A stretch of 64,000 bases of DNA from Zantedeschia hybrid cultivar. Taxonomy: Eukaryota > Streptophyta > Magnoliopsida > Alismatales > Araceae. A program made the position numbers and the translations under genes. The notes under the pieces are model-generated. The model saw nothing but the letters and a program-made list of their open reading frames with translations, ran no database searches and was not told the origin of the DNA. Below are positions 12,606 through 23,025 of the stretch, piece after piece. The DNA lies in NCBI GenBank assembly GCA_030544215.1, contig JARZZO010000016.1, positions 38,462,001 to 38,526,000 on the forward strand. The letters run 5' to 3'. The first letter of the stretch is position 1. The number at the start of each line of letters is the position of its first letter.

Positions 12606-13321
12606 ACACTGAGTCTAGCTAGTCCTAGTTAGGCTCACTGCCTCACCCTACAGTGCCCCGGAACACTGTAGGGGTGGACAGGCGTGAGCAGTGGTGGTAG
12701 TGTTGGGAGGCGACGTTTGACTTCAGTCGACAGTGTGGTTCAGTCGCTTCGTGGACTTTGACTGTGAGACGTGACTTTGTGTTGGGTTCTTCGGGTTACT
12801 TGGTACTGTTCTTGTTACACTGCTTATCGTACGGTTCCTATCAGGTTGAGTGCTATGTTTACTGCTTTACTTAATTGCCATATATTCCTGTTGTTACACT
12901 TGTGGGTGTGTGAGTGGGAGGCAGGGGATCGGATGATCCCTACTGAGCCCAATTCTGGTGTGGCTCACTCCCCGCGGTTTCAGGTGTGGACCTCGTGGCG
13001 AGCGGAAGCGTGGTGTCTTCTTGGTGTGCGGACCAGCAGCTGTCTTAGTTCCGGGGTATGCCCCGATGTTGTTGTACTTTCCTTCTGCCTGTACTTATTT
13101 TATTGTTGGACATGTAATTATTGTTGGACTGTATACGGACATTGTTATCTTTCTTTCTGCGCACTCGTTCTCCTCGTAGTCCGTGTGTTTGTTATATTTA
13201 GCTCTGTTTAGCACTTACTCCTCCAGATGTGTTGTGTGAGATCCGGGTGTGAACCCGTAGTTAATGGGCCGACATCCATTTAGTGATCGGATCTTCGGTC
13301 ATAGGATGGCGGGTCGTTACA
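12606..13321 (+). repeat. tandem repeat B, copy 1
   Basis: Runs from ACACTGAGTCTAGCTAG to GGCGGGTCGTTACA. It shares its full length with copy 2, including the CTCACCCTACAGTGCC block near the start. It contains no dyads. Confidence 0.85.
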
Positions 13322-14042
13322 ACACTGGTCCCAGCTAGTCCTAGTTTGGCTCACTGCCTCACCCTACAGTGCCCCGGAACACTGTAGGGGTGGACAGGCG
13401 TGAGCAGTGGTGGTAGTGTTGGGAGGCGACGTTTGACTACGGTCGACAGTGTGGTTCAGTCGCTTCGTGGACTTTGACCGTGAGACGTGACTCTGTGTTG
13501 GGTTCTTCGGGTTGCTTAGAACTGTTCTTGCTACACTGCTTATCGTGCGTTTCATATCAGGTTTGAGTGCTATGTTTACTGCTTACTTAATTGCTATTTA
13601 TCCCTATTGTTACACTTGTGGGTGTGTGAGTGGGAGGCAGGGGATCGGATGATCCCTACTGAGCCCAATTCTTGTGTGGCTCACTCCCTGTGGTTTCAGG
13701 TGTGGACCTCGCGGCGTGTGGAGGCGTGTGGTGCCTTCTTGGTGTGCGGACCAGCAGCCGTCTCAGTTCCGGGGTATGCCCCGATGTTGTTGTACTTTCC
13801 TTTTGCCTGTACTTATTTAATTTGTTGGACCATGTAATTATTGTTGGACTGTATACGGACATTGTTATTTCCCTTTCTGCGCACTCGTTTACCTTTGTAG
13901 TCCGTGTGATTGTTATATTTAGCCTTGTTTAGCACTTACTCCTCCAGATGTGTTGTGTGAGATCCGGGTGCGAACCCGTTGTTAATGGGCCGACATCCAT
14001 TTAGTGATCGGGTCTCCGGTCATAGGATGGCGGGTCGTTACA
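13322..14042 (+). repeat. tandem repeat B, copy 2
   Basis: Runs from ACACTGGTCCCAGCTAG to the LTR terminus GGGTCGTTACA. It is closer to copy 1 than A is to A' by eye. The duplication junction shares the ACACTG microhomology with the end of A'. Confidence 0.85.
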
Positions 14043-14047
14043 AGGCG

Positions 14048-14320
14048 AAGGCAAAAAAGATTTCACGCAACTATTGATGCTCCATCTCCTCACAGACTGT
14101 AATCCACGTTGTTCTTCTGTTTTTTTTTTAGGGTAGAAGGCAATGAAATTGTTTGAGTATTACCAACCGGGGACAAAGAAAGTCCCCTCCTATTCAAATT
14201 CAAGCGGGGAGAGGGAAGAATCACATGTGTTAAGCATATCAATGTGGCATCTATGGGGAAGGGCCCAGCCCAATAGGGACAGCACACCCCCCACTTTAAG
14301 CGCACCTCTGTATCGACTGA
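14048..14320. other. mitochondrial-like flank upstream of nad5
   Basis: This is the continuation of the target sequence after the AGGCG duplication. No gene is recognised. It includes a T-rich run at 14122-14130 and leads into the nad5 homology. The normal upstream part of nad5 exon 2 is missing, so the gene is truncated at its 5' side here. Confidence 0.5.
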
Positions 14321-15175
14321 ATGACTCTATCTAGTGCCCTTAGAAATTCTTGGATTTCTCGCAATATGAGATTGAATGCCATAACTCTTATTTGTATTTT
14401 ACTTCTTATTGGTGCTGCTAGGAAATCTGCACAGATAGGATCGCATACTTGGTCACCCGATGCAATGGAGGGTCCCACTCCATTATCCGCTTCGATTCAT
14501 GCAGCTACTATGGTAACAGCTGGCGTTTTCATGATAGCAAGGTGCTCCCCTTCATTTGAATACCTGCCTATGACTTTGATTGTTATAATTTCTGCAGGAG
14601 CTATGACGTCATTCCTTGCGACAACCATAGGAATATTACAAAACGATCCAAAGAGGGTCATAGCTTATTCAACTTGCAGTCAATTAGGCTATATGATCTT
14701 TGCTTGCGGCATCTCTAACTATTCGGTTAGAGTCTTTCACTTAATGAATCACACGTTTTTCAAAGCATTACTATTCCTAAGTGCAGGTTCGGTGATTCAT
14801 GCCATGTCGGATGAGCAAGATATGCGGAAGATGGGGGGGCTTGCCTCCTCGTTCCCTTTGACCTATGTCGGATGAGCAAGACATGGGCAACTTATCTCTA
14901 ATTGGATCTCCCTTTCTAACTGGATTTTATTCCAAAGATGTGATCTTAGAACTCTCTTACACTAAGTATATCAGTGGGAACTTTGCTTTCTGGTTGGGAA
15001 GTGTCTCTGTCCTTTTCACTTCTTATTACTCTTTTCGTTTACTTTTCTAACATTTCTAGTACCAACTAATTCATTCGGGCGAGACAGATTATGATGTCAT
15101 GATGCACCCATTCCTATGGCCATTCCTTCAATACTTCTGGCTCTCAGGAGTCTCTTTGTAGGATACTTGGCCAAA
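14321..15175 (+). pseudogene. nad5: nad5 exon 2, 3' part (NADH dehydrogenase subunit 5), broken
   Basis: ND5 is a proton-pumping membrane subunit of mitochondrial complex I. The translation contains recognisable ND5 blocks: NMRLNAITLICILLLIGA, HAATMVTAGVFMIARCSP, CSQLGYMIFACGISNYSV, HAMSDEQDMRKMGGLASSF and then GFYSKDVILELSYTKY, FAFWLGSVSVLFTSYYSFRL. Residues such as the S and P at SPSFEYLP and QNDPKRV look like unedited C-to-U sites, as in mitochondrial DNA. It is broken: at 14862-14885 the usual sequence is replaced by a second copy of ATGTCGGATGAGCAAGA, which causes a stop; 3 bp are missing after SYTKY; and a CGA codon has become TGA at about 15092. The 5' part of exon 2 is absent. It ends at CTTGGCCAAA, followed by a group II intron start. 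This is a DNA-level transfer, not an expressed gene. Confidence 0.93.
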
Positions 15176-15430
15176 GTGTGACCCGTTAGCCCATAAGTCA
15201 GTACTGTGACGAAGCAGCTATTGCTCACCCGACACGATCGTACGAGGTCACAATTCACCCAACACGATCATCCAGGGTGAACAAGAATTGGGGATCGGAT
15301 GCGGGCGAAATTCCCGCCAATGGCTGAGATGTTCAGTCGACTCCCTCCCCCATTGTGGGGGTCCGAACCCCTACGAGTGAGCAAAAAAGAGAGGAGGAAA
15401 GAGGCCCTTGTGAACCGTCATAATAAGTGA
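15176..15430 (+). other. 5' part of nad5 intron 2 (group II, trans-spliced half)
   Basis: Right after the exon end comes GTGTGACCCGTTAGCCCATA, which fits the group II 5' consensus GTGYG and the known nad5 exon 2/intron boundary. In plants this intron is split and trans-spliced, so only its 5' half would follow exon 2. The downstream limit is not visible and the end given is a guess. Its presence shows that the transfer was by DNA and not by spliced RNA. Confidence 0.65.
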
Positions 15431-17283
15431 ACAAGTGTAAGCTTCTCTGCCCAACAGTATGGAGTGCTGACCACACCGAGGGATAGGCTCTGAAGCGAAG
15501 GACGGGAACGAGCGGAATCAATGTGTTCCAATTTCTGGCCTTGCACCGACCATCCAATGGAGACTAAACGGCCATTTCCTTCAAGGACTATGTCCAGGGG
15601 ACCGCCGCCCCCCCACAAGGTACATCTTGTGCCCATGGGCCGCTATAACTATCAAAGAAGACACTTGAAACTGGAAGGATAAAAAAACCCGCACGGTGGA
15701 CTGCCGAGCTACAAGTCCCACAACACTGGAGCGGGATTCTCTAAAAAGCCAAGGTCGTGGGTGGCCAAGAGGGCCCACTTGGAGACTTGGGATCTCAGCA
15801 GGAAATGCAAAGGTTGCTTAAAGCCGGCTGGCCGATTTTAGAAAGAGAATAAAACTAGTTTTGTTCTGATCAGAGTAGGCTCAACATTGGGATTACCCTC
15901 CCCTTGGGAACCGAGGCTTGGCGATCCCATCCCGGTCAACGTTCCAGCAAAGTTTGTCTACGACAGCTGAATGTTTCGATCTGGTTCGATTCATGGTCGC
16001 ATCTGTAAACATTTTCCCGGGGGGCCGACGCCCCCCCCCCAGAAAAGGCATTAATCAAGTGAGCCAAGGCTCATCATTCCACTCTTTTTTTCCTTCTTCA
16101 GTGAGCAAGGGCCCTCTATCCCGATAACAGCCCTAAGCGACAGATGGACTTGACGTAGGCCACAAGCGCCTCCCCTTCATCCCTTGCTTCTTTTAAAGTG
16201 CTTTCTTTTGAGTGAAGGCAGCATAAGTGCATTGGTCACATAGGCTTGAACCGCTCGTATCCTATTCAGTCAATTCCTTGTTTAGTCTGATTGTCAAAGT
16301 CTCGCTGATTGGCCTTGCTAGTGTGCGAATCCCTTCGCCTCGTCGGTCCATTCCGTCAGAGTCTTATGTGTCCTGGCTTCTTTCATCGGTGGAATCCGCC
16401 CTCCAGCCCTTCCCGATCAACTGCGGAAAACCTCCTCAATGAAATTGCCAATTTTTTAGCCTATCTCGCTAGTTCAAGCCCTCTTATGGGTCTTTTTACT
16501 AGTTCTGCTTTAACATGCTAGAGAACTTGCCCTGATCTACCGTCCAATCCACATACATTCATTCCACTCGGTAAATATGGCTTAGCTAGTGCTCTGCCCG
16601 TCTCTCCGTTATTGTATTGATAGGCTCGGTAGGCTAAGTAAGTACTTCTTCCATTGGCTAGTACATCTCTTGTTTGGCTAGCTAGTAAGTAACGTAGACT
16701 CTGTTGGCAAGTTTGCTAGTAGCTTATGAGTCAGATGCCTCTTCTCTCTCCTTATTTCAAGCCTAGGCTTCTGTTGGATGTCGCTTAGTTTATATGTCCA
16801 TCTTTTCCTTAAACCAAAGGCCCCTCGAAAAAGTTGAAATACATTGGAAATACATAGACCACCACCTGTAACAGGATTTCCAGGTGGCCCCCTTTTAGCG
16901 ATATCCCTTCCAAACATGTCAGCGATATCCCCTTCAAACATGAGTAGGAGACTAATAGTTGAGAAAATCGTAGTGTTCTAATAAGCTGTAGTCTATTGAG
17001 TTGAAGCTGTAGTCATTGACTTGTAAGCTGTAGTCTTCGACGAACTTGGCAGAGTATCTGACTTCCCTTGCTGAATAGAAGAGGAAGCTTCTGCCCCTCT
17101 CCCTTCTTTTGAGTCTACACGCTTCTGCTTAGTTTGTCGTTTATATGCTCCTTAAGCCAGAGGCCAGTTCAATTGATCTTCTCATAGGTGGAACACACTA
17201 CCTATAATTAGCGATCTTCCTCTTTTTAACAAGCATGAGTAGGCAAGCTTGTCTTATTGGGAAAGTCATCCTTGGCATAAAAT
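15431..17283. other. mitochondrial-like, gene-poor sequence
   Basis: The first few hundred bases may still be intron half. A G-run/C-run hairpin (about 16018-16040) and mitochondrial-style spacer follow. An 87-codon minus-strand frame (16678-16941) starts MFEGDIADMF and contains a short internal duplication of the DIA motif. I do not recognise it and do not claim it as a gene. Confidence 0.45.
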
Positions 17284-17806
17284 CTGGTGGATCTGTTATA
17301 TGGCATTCCCATATGCTTCCTAATTCCTATTTATGCAACTATGCCAATTCCTATATGTTTCCATATTCCCTATAGTGCTATACCATTCCCTCTCTTTTCT
17401 TCCCACTCCCTCACTACCTCTGTCAAGATCTTTTTCTGCTTAGCTTAGCTCTACTTCCTAGCCTTCCTGGTCTACGCCCATCAAAATTTAGCACTATTTC
17501 TCGATGGCAATATCTCTTTAGGTTGATATCTCCATAGGTTGATTGTCTCAATGTCCCCTTCCTTTCAGCAACAAGTCTAGGCCCTAACATGTCAATGTAA
17601 CTAGTGACCTTCAAATGCAGTAAAATGCGTGATTTTTGGCTTCTACATGTTCCCCTCCCAATCGCCCTTGTTTTAGCTTTCTCCCGCCGCAAATGCTCTC
17701 TCTTCGTTCTGAGCTCAAGTGCTAATAATGGTTTGAGGACAAGTCCACCTGTGCTCACCTAGCTGCGAGCACCTTTAGTAATAAGAGTCACAAGCCCAAT
17801 TCAGGA
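17284..17806 (-). repeat. left arm of a 0.5 kb inverted repeat
   Basis: The reverse complement matches 19226-19753 along its whole length with scattered differences. It carries a 111-codon minus-strand open frame (17423-17758) whose C-terminal 90 codons recur in the other arm (shared stretch HLKVTSYIDM, then NLKRYCHR). I know no family for it; conservation between arms reflects the duplication. Large inverted repeats are typical of plant mitochondrial genomes. Confidence 0.85.
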
Positions 17807-19225
17807 GACTGGCCAAATTTGCACAGTAGTAAAGGTCTTTTTTTCCCGGAGCACTCATTCTATCCGCTCTAGCTAGGCTTTCATCATCGGATATGAAGGA
17901 TTCTCTGCTCCGAGATGACAAATCTCCCTATACCTATATCGGGAGGGGATGGCCGTCTAAGCATGTCTCTTGAGGGAGGTGGCAAGGCAAAGGGTTTGCC
18001 ATAGGAAACTACGAGGTTGTTAGCCCCTATTGGTCGATGGTGCTTCTTCGCCAAATGCCCACAGATAAGTTATGTAACTAAAAGTGATCCTTAAACCAAC
18101 ACGATCGGAAAGACCATCAGTAGAATAGGGAATTATCCAAGCCAGAAGGGGGCGGGCAAGGAGAGCGGCATTGCTATAGGTTCGATTCATCAATGTCGGT
18201 ATCTCAGTCACAGATTGATGTTGCCCTTATACCCCTTGGCGGATTTCACTTTTTACCTATAATGTAAAACCCAACTATTTGAGCAAGAGTTGCCATTTTT
18301 TTTCCACCTAGGAGTATTGAATCGACTAATCCCTAAGCGGGCAGCCTGCCCACATAAGACGATGGATACCGCCTCAGAAGTGAAAGGACCATCCCTAGTA
18401 TCTACGTCTTTCATTTACCGCGAAGCGAATAAACGGATAAAAAACCCTCTCCTGGATCAATCACTTTTCAACGCTTCGCTTTCATTTCAAAGCAGTATGC
18501 CGCTTTCCTGCTGACTTTTTTTTAGTAGAAAGAAGACCTCTTGTTAGACTAATAAACCCGCCCATGAAGAATGACTGACTTTCGAGGGGGTCCCTAGTTC
18601 ACAAGCAGCCTGTTCAGCCCCACACTCCGTGGAAGCACACTGCCATGCCATGGGACGAATTGATTAAGTCGAAGAATGTGTTCCGGTGAGCAAGTTATCT
18701 TCTCCCTGACTTTCCTCTGTTCTTTATGAAAAAGGTTGGACTCGAATTATTGTCTTTTCGACAACCCTACGCTTCTTTGAGGTGAAGTACTTTGCCTCTT
18801 TTTTTCGATAGAGCTCTCTTTCCTTTACAAAGTGGGGGTGTGGGACTGATTTTGGACAGTTAGGAGCTGTCTACGGTTATTGGGAGGGTAGAGAGATCCA
18901 GCCATGAATATAGGAATCGGGCTTTTGACGACAAGGGCCAGTATTGGCGCAGCAAGGAATGGGCTATCTAACTCACTCAAGGGACGGGAAGGGCCTTACA
19001 AATGAGAAATAGAAGAGATAAAGCTAAGCAAGCAAGCAGACTAGGCCATTAGCACTTGATAAGCTCAGAGCGATGAAAGAACATTTGCAGGAGAACGCGC
19101 AATTGAGATTAGGAAATAAGGTCTTTTCTCACATATGTTAAGGGTTGAGACAGCCGGCTTAAACAGGGGCTTTCGACTAAAGAGAGAGGCATTGAGACGA
19201 CCCACTAAGTACACCACTACTATGG
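17807..19225. other. spacer between inverted-repeat arms
   Basis: About 1.4 kb of mitochondrial-like DNA. A 63-codon minus-strand frame (18020-18211) and a 74-codon plus-strand frame (18290-18514) are the longest open stretches. Neither is recognised. No RNA gene is seen. Confidence 0.4.
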
Positions 19226-19753
19226 AGATAGCCTGAACTGGGCTTGTGACTCTTATTACTAAAGGCGCTCGTGGCTAGGCGGGCACAGGTGGACTCGATC
19301 TCAAACCATTATTAGCACTTTAGCTCAGAACAAAGAGAGAGCATTTGCGGCGAGAGAACGCTAAAACAAGGGCGATTGGGAGGGGCACATGTAGAAGCCG
19401 AAAATCACGCATTTTACTGCATTTGAAGGTCACTAGTTACATTGACATGATAGGGCCTAGACTTGTTGCTGAAGAGAAGGGGACGTTGAGACGATCAACC
19501 TATGGAGATATCAACCTAAAGAGATATTGCCATCGAGACACAATGCTAAATTTTGATGGGCGTAGACCAGGCAGGCTAGGAAGTAGAGCTAACCTAAGCA
19601 GGAAAAGATCTTGACAAAGGTAGTGAGGGAGTGGGAATAAAAGAGAGGGAATGGTATAGCACTATAGGGAATATGGAAACATATAGGAATTGGCATAGTT
19701 ACATAAATAGGAATTAGGAAGCATATGGGAATGCCATATAAGAGATCCACTAG
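19226..19753 (+). repeat. right arm of the 0.5 kb inverted repeat
   Basis: Inverse copy of 17284-17806, from TGAACTGGGCTTGTGACTC to AGAGATCCACTAG. The arms differ by substitutions and a few small indels. The 89-codon frame at 19345-19614 is the counterpart of the frame in the left arm. Confidence 0.85.
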
Positions 19754-20639
19754 AGCTTATGCAAAGGACCGAATAGAAGGAGCTTCTTATCTATAACTAG
19801 CTATTATCCCTAACCTGCTTGCTGGTGGAAGGGGAAATTATGGCTGCTACCCTTAACACACCCAAGCTGGGAACTAGAATAGAACTATCAAGGAAAGAAA
19901 TGCATTTCTTATCTATAGACATAGCAGATACTGTAATCAATTCACCGGGTGACCTACCAGATTAGCTTTTCTCCTTTGAGTTGCATGCTCGCTAATAGTG
20001 CTTATATGAGGGAAGGGACGAAGCTACCCATTCATAAACCTACGGAAAGCGAGGGGTTAAGTGTTAAGTGACTCGAACGGGAGGAGAGGAGCGACAAGGC
20101 ACTCGACTGAAAGGAGAGGTATTTTATGACTCGACCAGCAGGAGAGGGTCCAAAGGAGCTCGACTGAAAGGAGAGGGGAAGAGGAGTTTGAAACTTTTGT
20201 TTTTGTTGCTTGCTATGTTGATTTATTGTTCTATTTAACTGTTTTACAAAGAATAGATTAGTGATTGGAAGAGCCGGGGTCCGGTATCAAGACCTAAGGA
20301 CATAGGACCAGTGACCAGCTGCTGACTTAGAAGCTGACTTACGAGCAGACAGCGTCTTCGTTTATGCTTTCGGTTGTTGCGGGTGAAATGACAGTTTGGT
20401 TCTTTTTGTTGATGGCGTGTCGGAAGGGACAAAAGGAGCTAGTGAGCACTTTAAGGGGTTCGGCACCCAAAAAAGCAAAAAAAGATAGAATGTTGGAATC
20501 GGATCCAACACTACGCTACGATAGAGGGGAAATCCTTTTCCGCATCTCCATCAATGCAAGCGCTATTCCCATCTCCTTGTTCCCCATACCCAGTCCCGAT
20601 GAGGGAGGACAGGCTTACCACGCATCAATCTCAATCCCG
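19754..20639. other. mitochondrial-like sequence with short repeats
   Basis: No gene is recognised. At 20053-20180 a 30-40 bp motif built on ACTCGACTGAAAGGAGAGG recurs three to four times in imperfect form. The remainder is unassigned, with a 96-codon unassigned frame at 20364-20654. Confidence 0.4.
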
Positions 20640-21141
20640 AGAGCCAATCCTTAGCAATCGGCCAGCTACCAGCGCTAAGGAGGCAAGGCTTCCCGTATTG
20701 TAAAAGCATGGAGGTAGTTGAGGAAGATCGAACCAGACGGGGACTCTTGCAGACTCCAGCCCCAGCCGGAACCAGTCCGACCAACAGAAAGCTTCAACAC
20801 CTGCCCACGCATGACCCAACGATCTCGTGTCCAGACGTTGATGAAGTCCTCCCCATCTAGGAAGCGAACAAGCAGGTGCCGGCAGTTCGTACCAAGAGAT
20901 GTTAACCCCCTTCTTAACACCCTGCGTGCAAGATCTTGCGAATGTCTGCGATGGGCAGATGGTGAGAATCAAACTGGAATACCAGGCGCAGTTGAAAAGG
21001 TTCAGACAGTTTGGAGATTTCTTCCTCGCTGATAAACTGAAGGGAATGTCTTATGGGAGGACGAGCACTAAAACGTACCCTCCGACCTAACTGGAACATT
21101 GACAACCAAGTCAGATAGGTTGTCTTTTGAAGCAGAAGCAA
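20640..21141 (-). pseudogene. LINE ORF1 fragment (DUF4283-type domain)
   Basis: Read on the minus strand in two frames, the segment gives the DUF4283 pattern seen in plant L1-type ORF1 and related proteins: ISEEEISKLSEPFQLRLV, then IADIRKIL, then an RWGGLHQRLDT-like stretch, then VPVWFDLPQLPPCFYN and a final GRLLRIGSRD. The domain is thought to bind RNA or take part in particle assembly. A frameshift around 20920 separates the halves and no start or zinc knuckle follows, so it is a dead fragment. The family call rests on pattern memory. Confidence 0.65.
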
Positions 21142-21498
21142 AGGTTTTCTCTGGCGAGTGGGAGATGACCCTGAAGTCTTGATGTGGCCTTAGAGGGGGA
21201 ACATGAAAGGCAGATGAGGCATAGGGAAAAGTGTCCATCTCCAGTCTCTGGCTCCAGCTTATGCGCTACCTAGGTCATCCCCTCTTCCAAAACAAGTTCA
21301 GCCTGTGTTGACATTTTTAAGCAAAAGAGGTCTTTCATGGTGTAGAGTGTCTTGAATCAAAGAAGGTTTCTCGACTTGGTACTCTGTCAATTAAAGAAAG
21401 GGAAACTTTAGAGCTTTGAATGTTTCAACTTGGCTGAAAGAGCAATTAAAGGAAGTGAAGTAGGAAGAGAGAGGTACCGATTTTTTTAATGTTGAAGC
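21142..21498. other. unassigned spacer
   Basis: Mixed sequence between the LINE fragment and the Copia-type LTR. I see no gene, RNA or repeat in it. Confidence 0.4.
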
Positions 21499-23025
21499 TG
21501 TTGGGTTCTCGTGTTTCTCCGGATCTCCCGCGCTGCGGAAAATAAAATTAAATTGGAGATCCATTCCCGTTTCGAAAAACTAAAACCTTGATAATCGGAG
21601 TATCGAAGTCTTACTGTGTGCGGATTCGAATCCGCAACCGTTCGGTTCCGTTGGCGCGACACTGCAAGCCACGCAAGCGCCCGACCTCTAGCGGAGTCCA
21701 CGTGATCCTCCTCGCGACGGATATCCTATCGTTCCTCGTTCTTCGTAGTCCACGAAGTCTCCGCTGTTCGCAGCAACGATCGCCATAACGCGCAGACGAT
21801 TTCCCGTCGGACAGGAGTCGGAGAAGCGGCGGAGCAGATCTGGGGATCCGGATATGTCTGGGACGCCAAAGAGAGAGAAACAGAGAAGGGGGCAGCTAGG
21901 GTTAGTAGCAACTTGGCTTGCTCAGTCCGTTCGCTATATTTTATACTAACCGCGTGGTTTTTCATAGAAACCCTCGATTTGTATAAAACCCACTTATGTA
22001 TCCATCGCCTTGAGAATCCTTTACGTGTGACCCTCTAGGCCCAATAACCAGTCCGGTTAATAGCTCAATAAGCCGAGTGACTCTTCACTGGCTTTATTAA
22101 TCAATTAATAACTCTTTATTGGTTAATTAATCAATCGAATTGATATCGCACATCAAATTCGATCGGGCCTCCGATCACGTTGGGTGCCAAACAACACCAC
22201 TTGAATCCGGAAGGTATCAGGATTAAGTAACCCACTCTTAGAACCTTTCTGCTGACAGTTACCGCGTGGATATAATCCTTCATCGTACAATGATATCGAG
22301 TCAACTCAGGGTATGGCGTGCTGTCAAACCCTAACCGGTTAACTCACTTGGATCGGATGCCGCTGATGAATATCGGAAAACTCCTTTCCCGATATTATCG
22401 TATGCCCTGGCCAGGGACCTTCGCGCATCCTTCCTAGAGCATTCTCTCTCATCGTACCGAGAGCGAATGATTCTATATTGACACTCAATTCCCTTCGACA
22501 GTATTCCGTTGTACCCGATCCTTGGTTGTTTAGAATCCCGTGGTTAGAGATTCATAAACCAAGGTCAAAGCACATAAGTCCACTGACAAGGTGTCCTTGG
22601 TGTATCAGGTCCGAGGACCATCCACGCAACTGCGCCAATAGAATCAAGCTGGTTGACAGTGAGGTACAGTACCATCCAACGATTCAGTCGGATCAGTTCA
22701 GTGAACTCATTCTCTAATAAGCACCTACAAATTCGCCTTAGTGTCTCCACACAAGTGACTATGAAATCAGTCACCCTCGTCATATGAGCGGGAGTAATAT
22801 GTACTAATCTAAGCGGATATCCGATGTCCTTCTCAAATATCCTCCGACTAGGAACTATTAAGAATATGTGTGTTTAAATGATCAGTCTCAGTAGTATGAT
22901 CTCATCATAATCTGATCACTATCGCACATATTCACGGACTTCATTATGAGACGATAATTAATACGATTTATACATAATGAATATTAGCTATTATATTAAT
23001 AAATATGAACGAGATTACAAAGTCA
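21499..23025 (-). mobile_element. Copia-type LTR, minus strand
   Basis: The minus strand starts near TGTAATCTCGTTC (or a few bases earlier, TGACTTTG) and ends CACGAGAACCCAACA. The tail, with CGCAGCGCGGGAGATCCGG just before the end, is a layout common in plant Copia LTRs. A TATA-like GTATAAAATATAG lies on the minus strand near 21945. Mitochondrial-like DNA lies on both sides and there is no pol, so it is a solo or truncated LTR. I could not find a matching TSD (GAAGC on the left, AAGTC or TATTG on the right), so the right border is uncertain by a few bases. Confidence 0.6.
21619..21636. repeat. perfect 18-bp palindrome inside the Copia-type LTR
   Basis: TGCGGATTCGAATCCGCA is its own reverse complement. 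It looks like a tRNA T-arm (GATTCGAATCC) but no acceptor or anticodon arm can be built around it, so I do not call a tRNA. Confidence 0.7.

Larger units (their letters stand above)
8624..14042. mobile_element. 5.4 kb solo LTR-like unit with internal duplications
   Basis: The unit starts TGTAAGGACTGAGG and ends GGGTCGTTACA, so it has TG...CA termini. A perfect 5-bp TSD, AGGCG, lies at 8619-8623 and 14043-14047, with mitochondrial-like DNA on both sides. No gag or pol is present, so it behaves as a solo LTR. Inside are two tandem duplications, A-A' (about 2.0 kb each) and B-B' (about 0.72 kb each); an unduplicated LTR would be about 2.7 kb. Orientation is uncertain. On the plus strand the dyad-rich part is U3-like and precedes a CT-rich tract; on the minus strand the start TGTAACGACCCG resembles many plant Gypsy LTR starts. 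About 24 dyads lie in A and A'. Confidence 0.85.

Noticed and set aside
21600..21670. Possible tRNA around GGATTCGAATCC
   Set aside because: The T-arm-like text is part of an 18-bp palindrome; no anticodon arm, D-arm or acceptor stem fits, and it lies in a Copia-type LTR.
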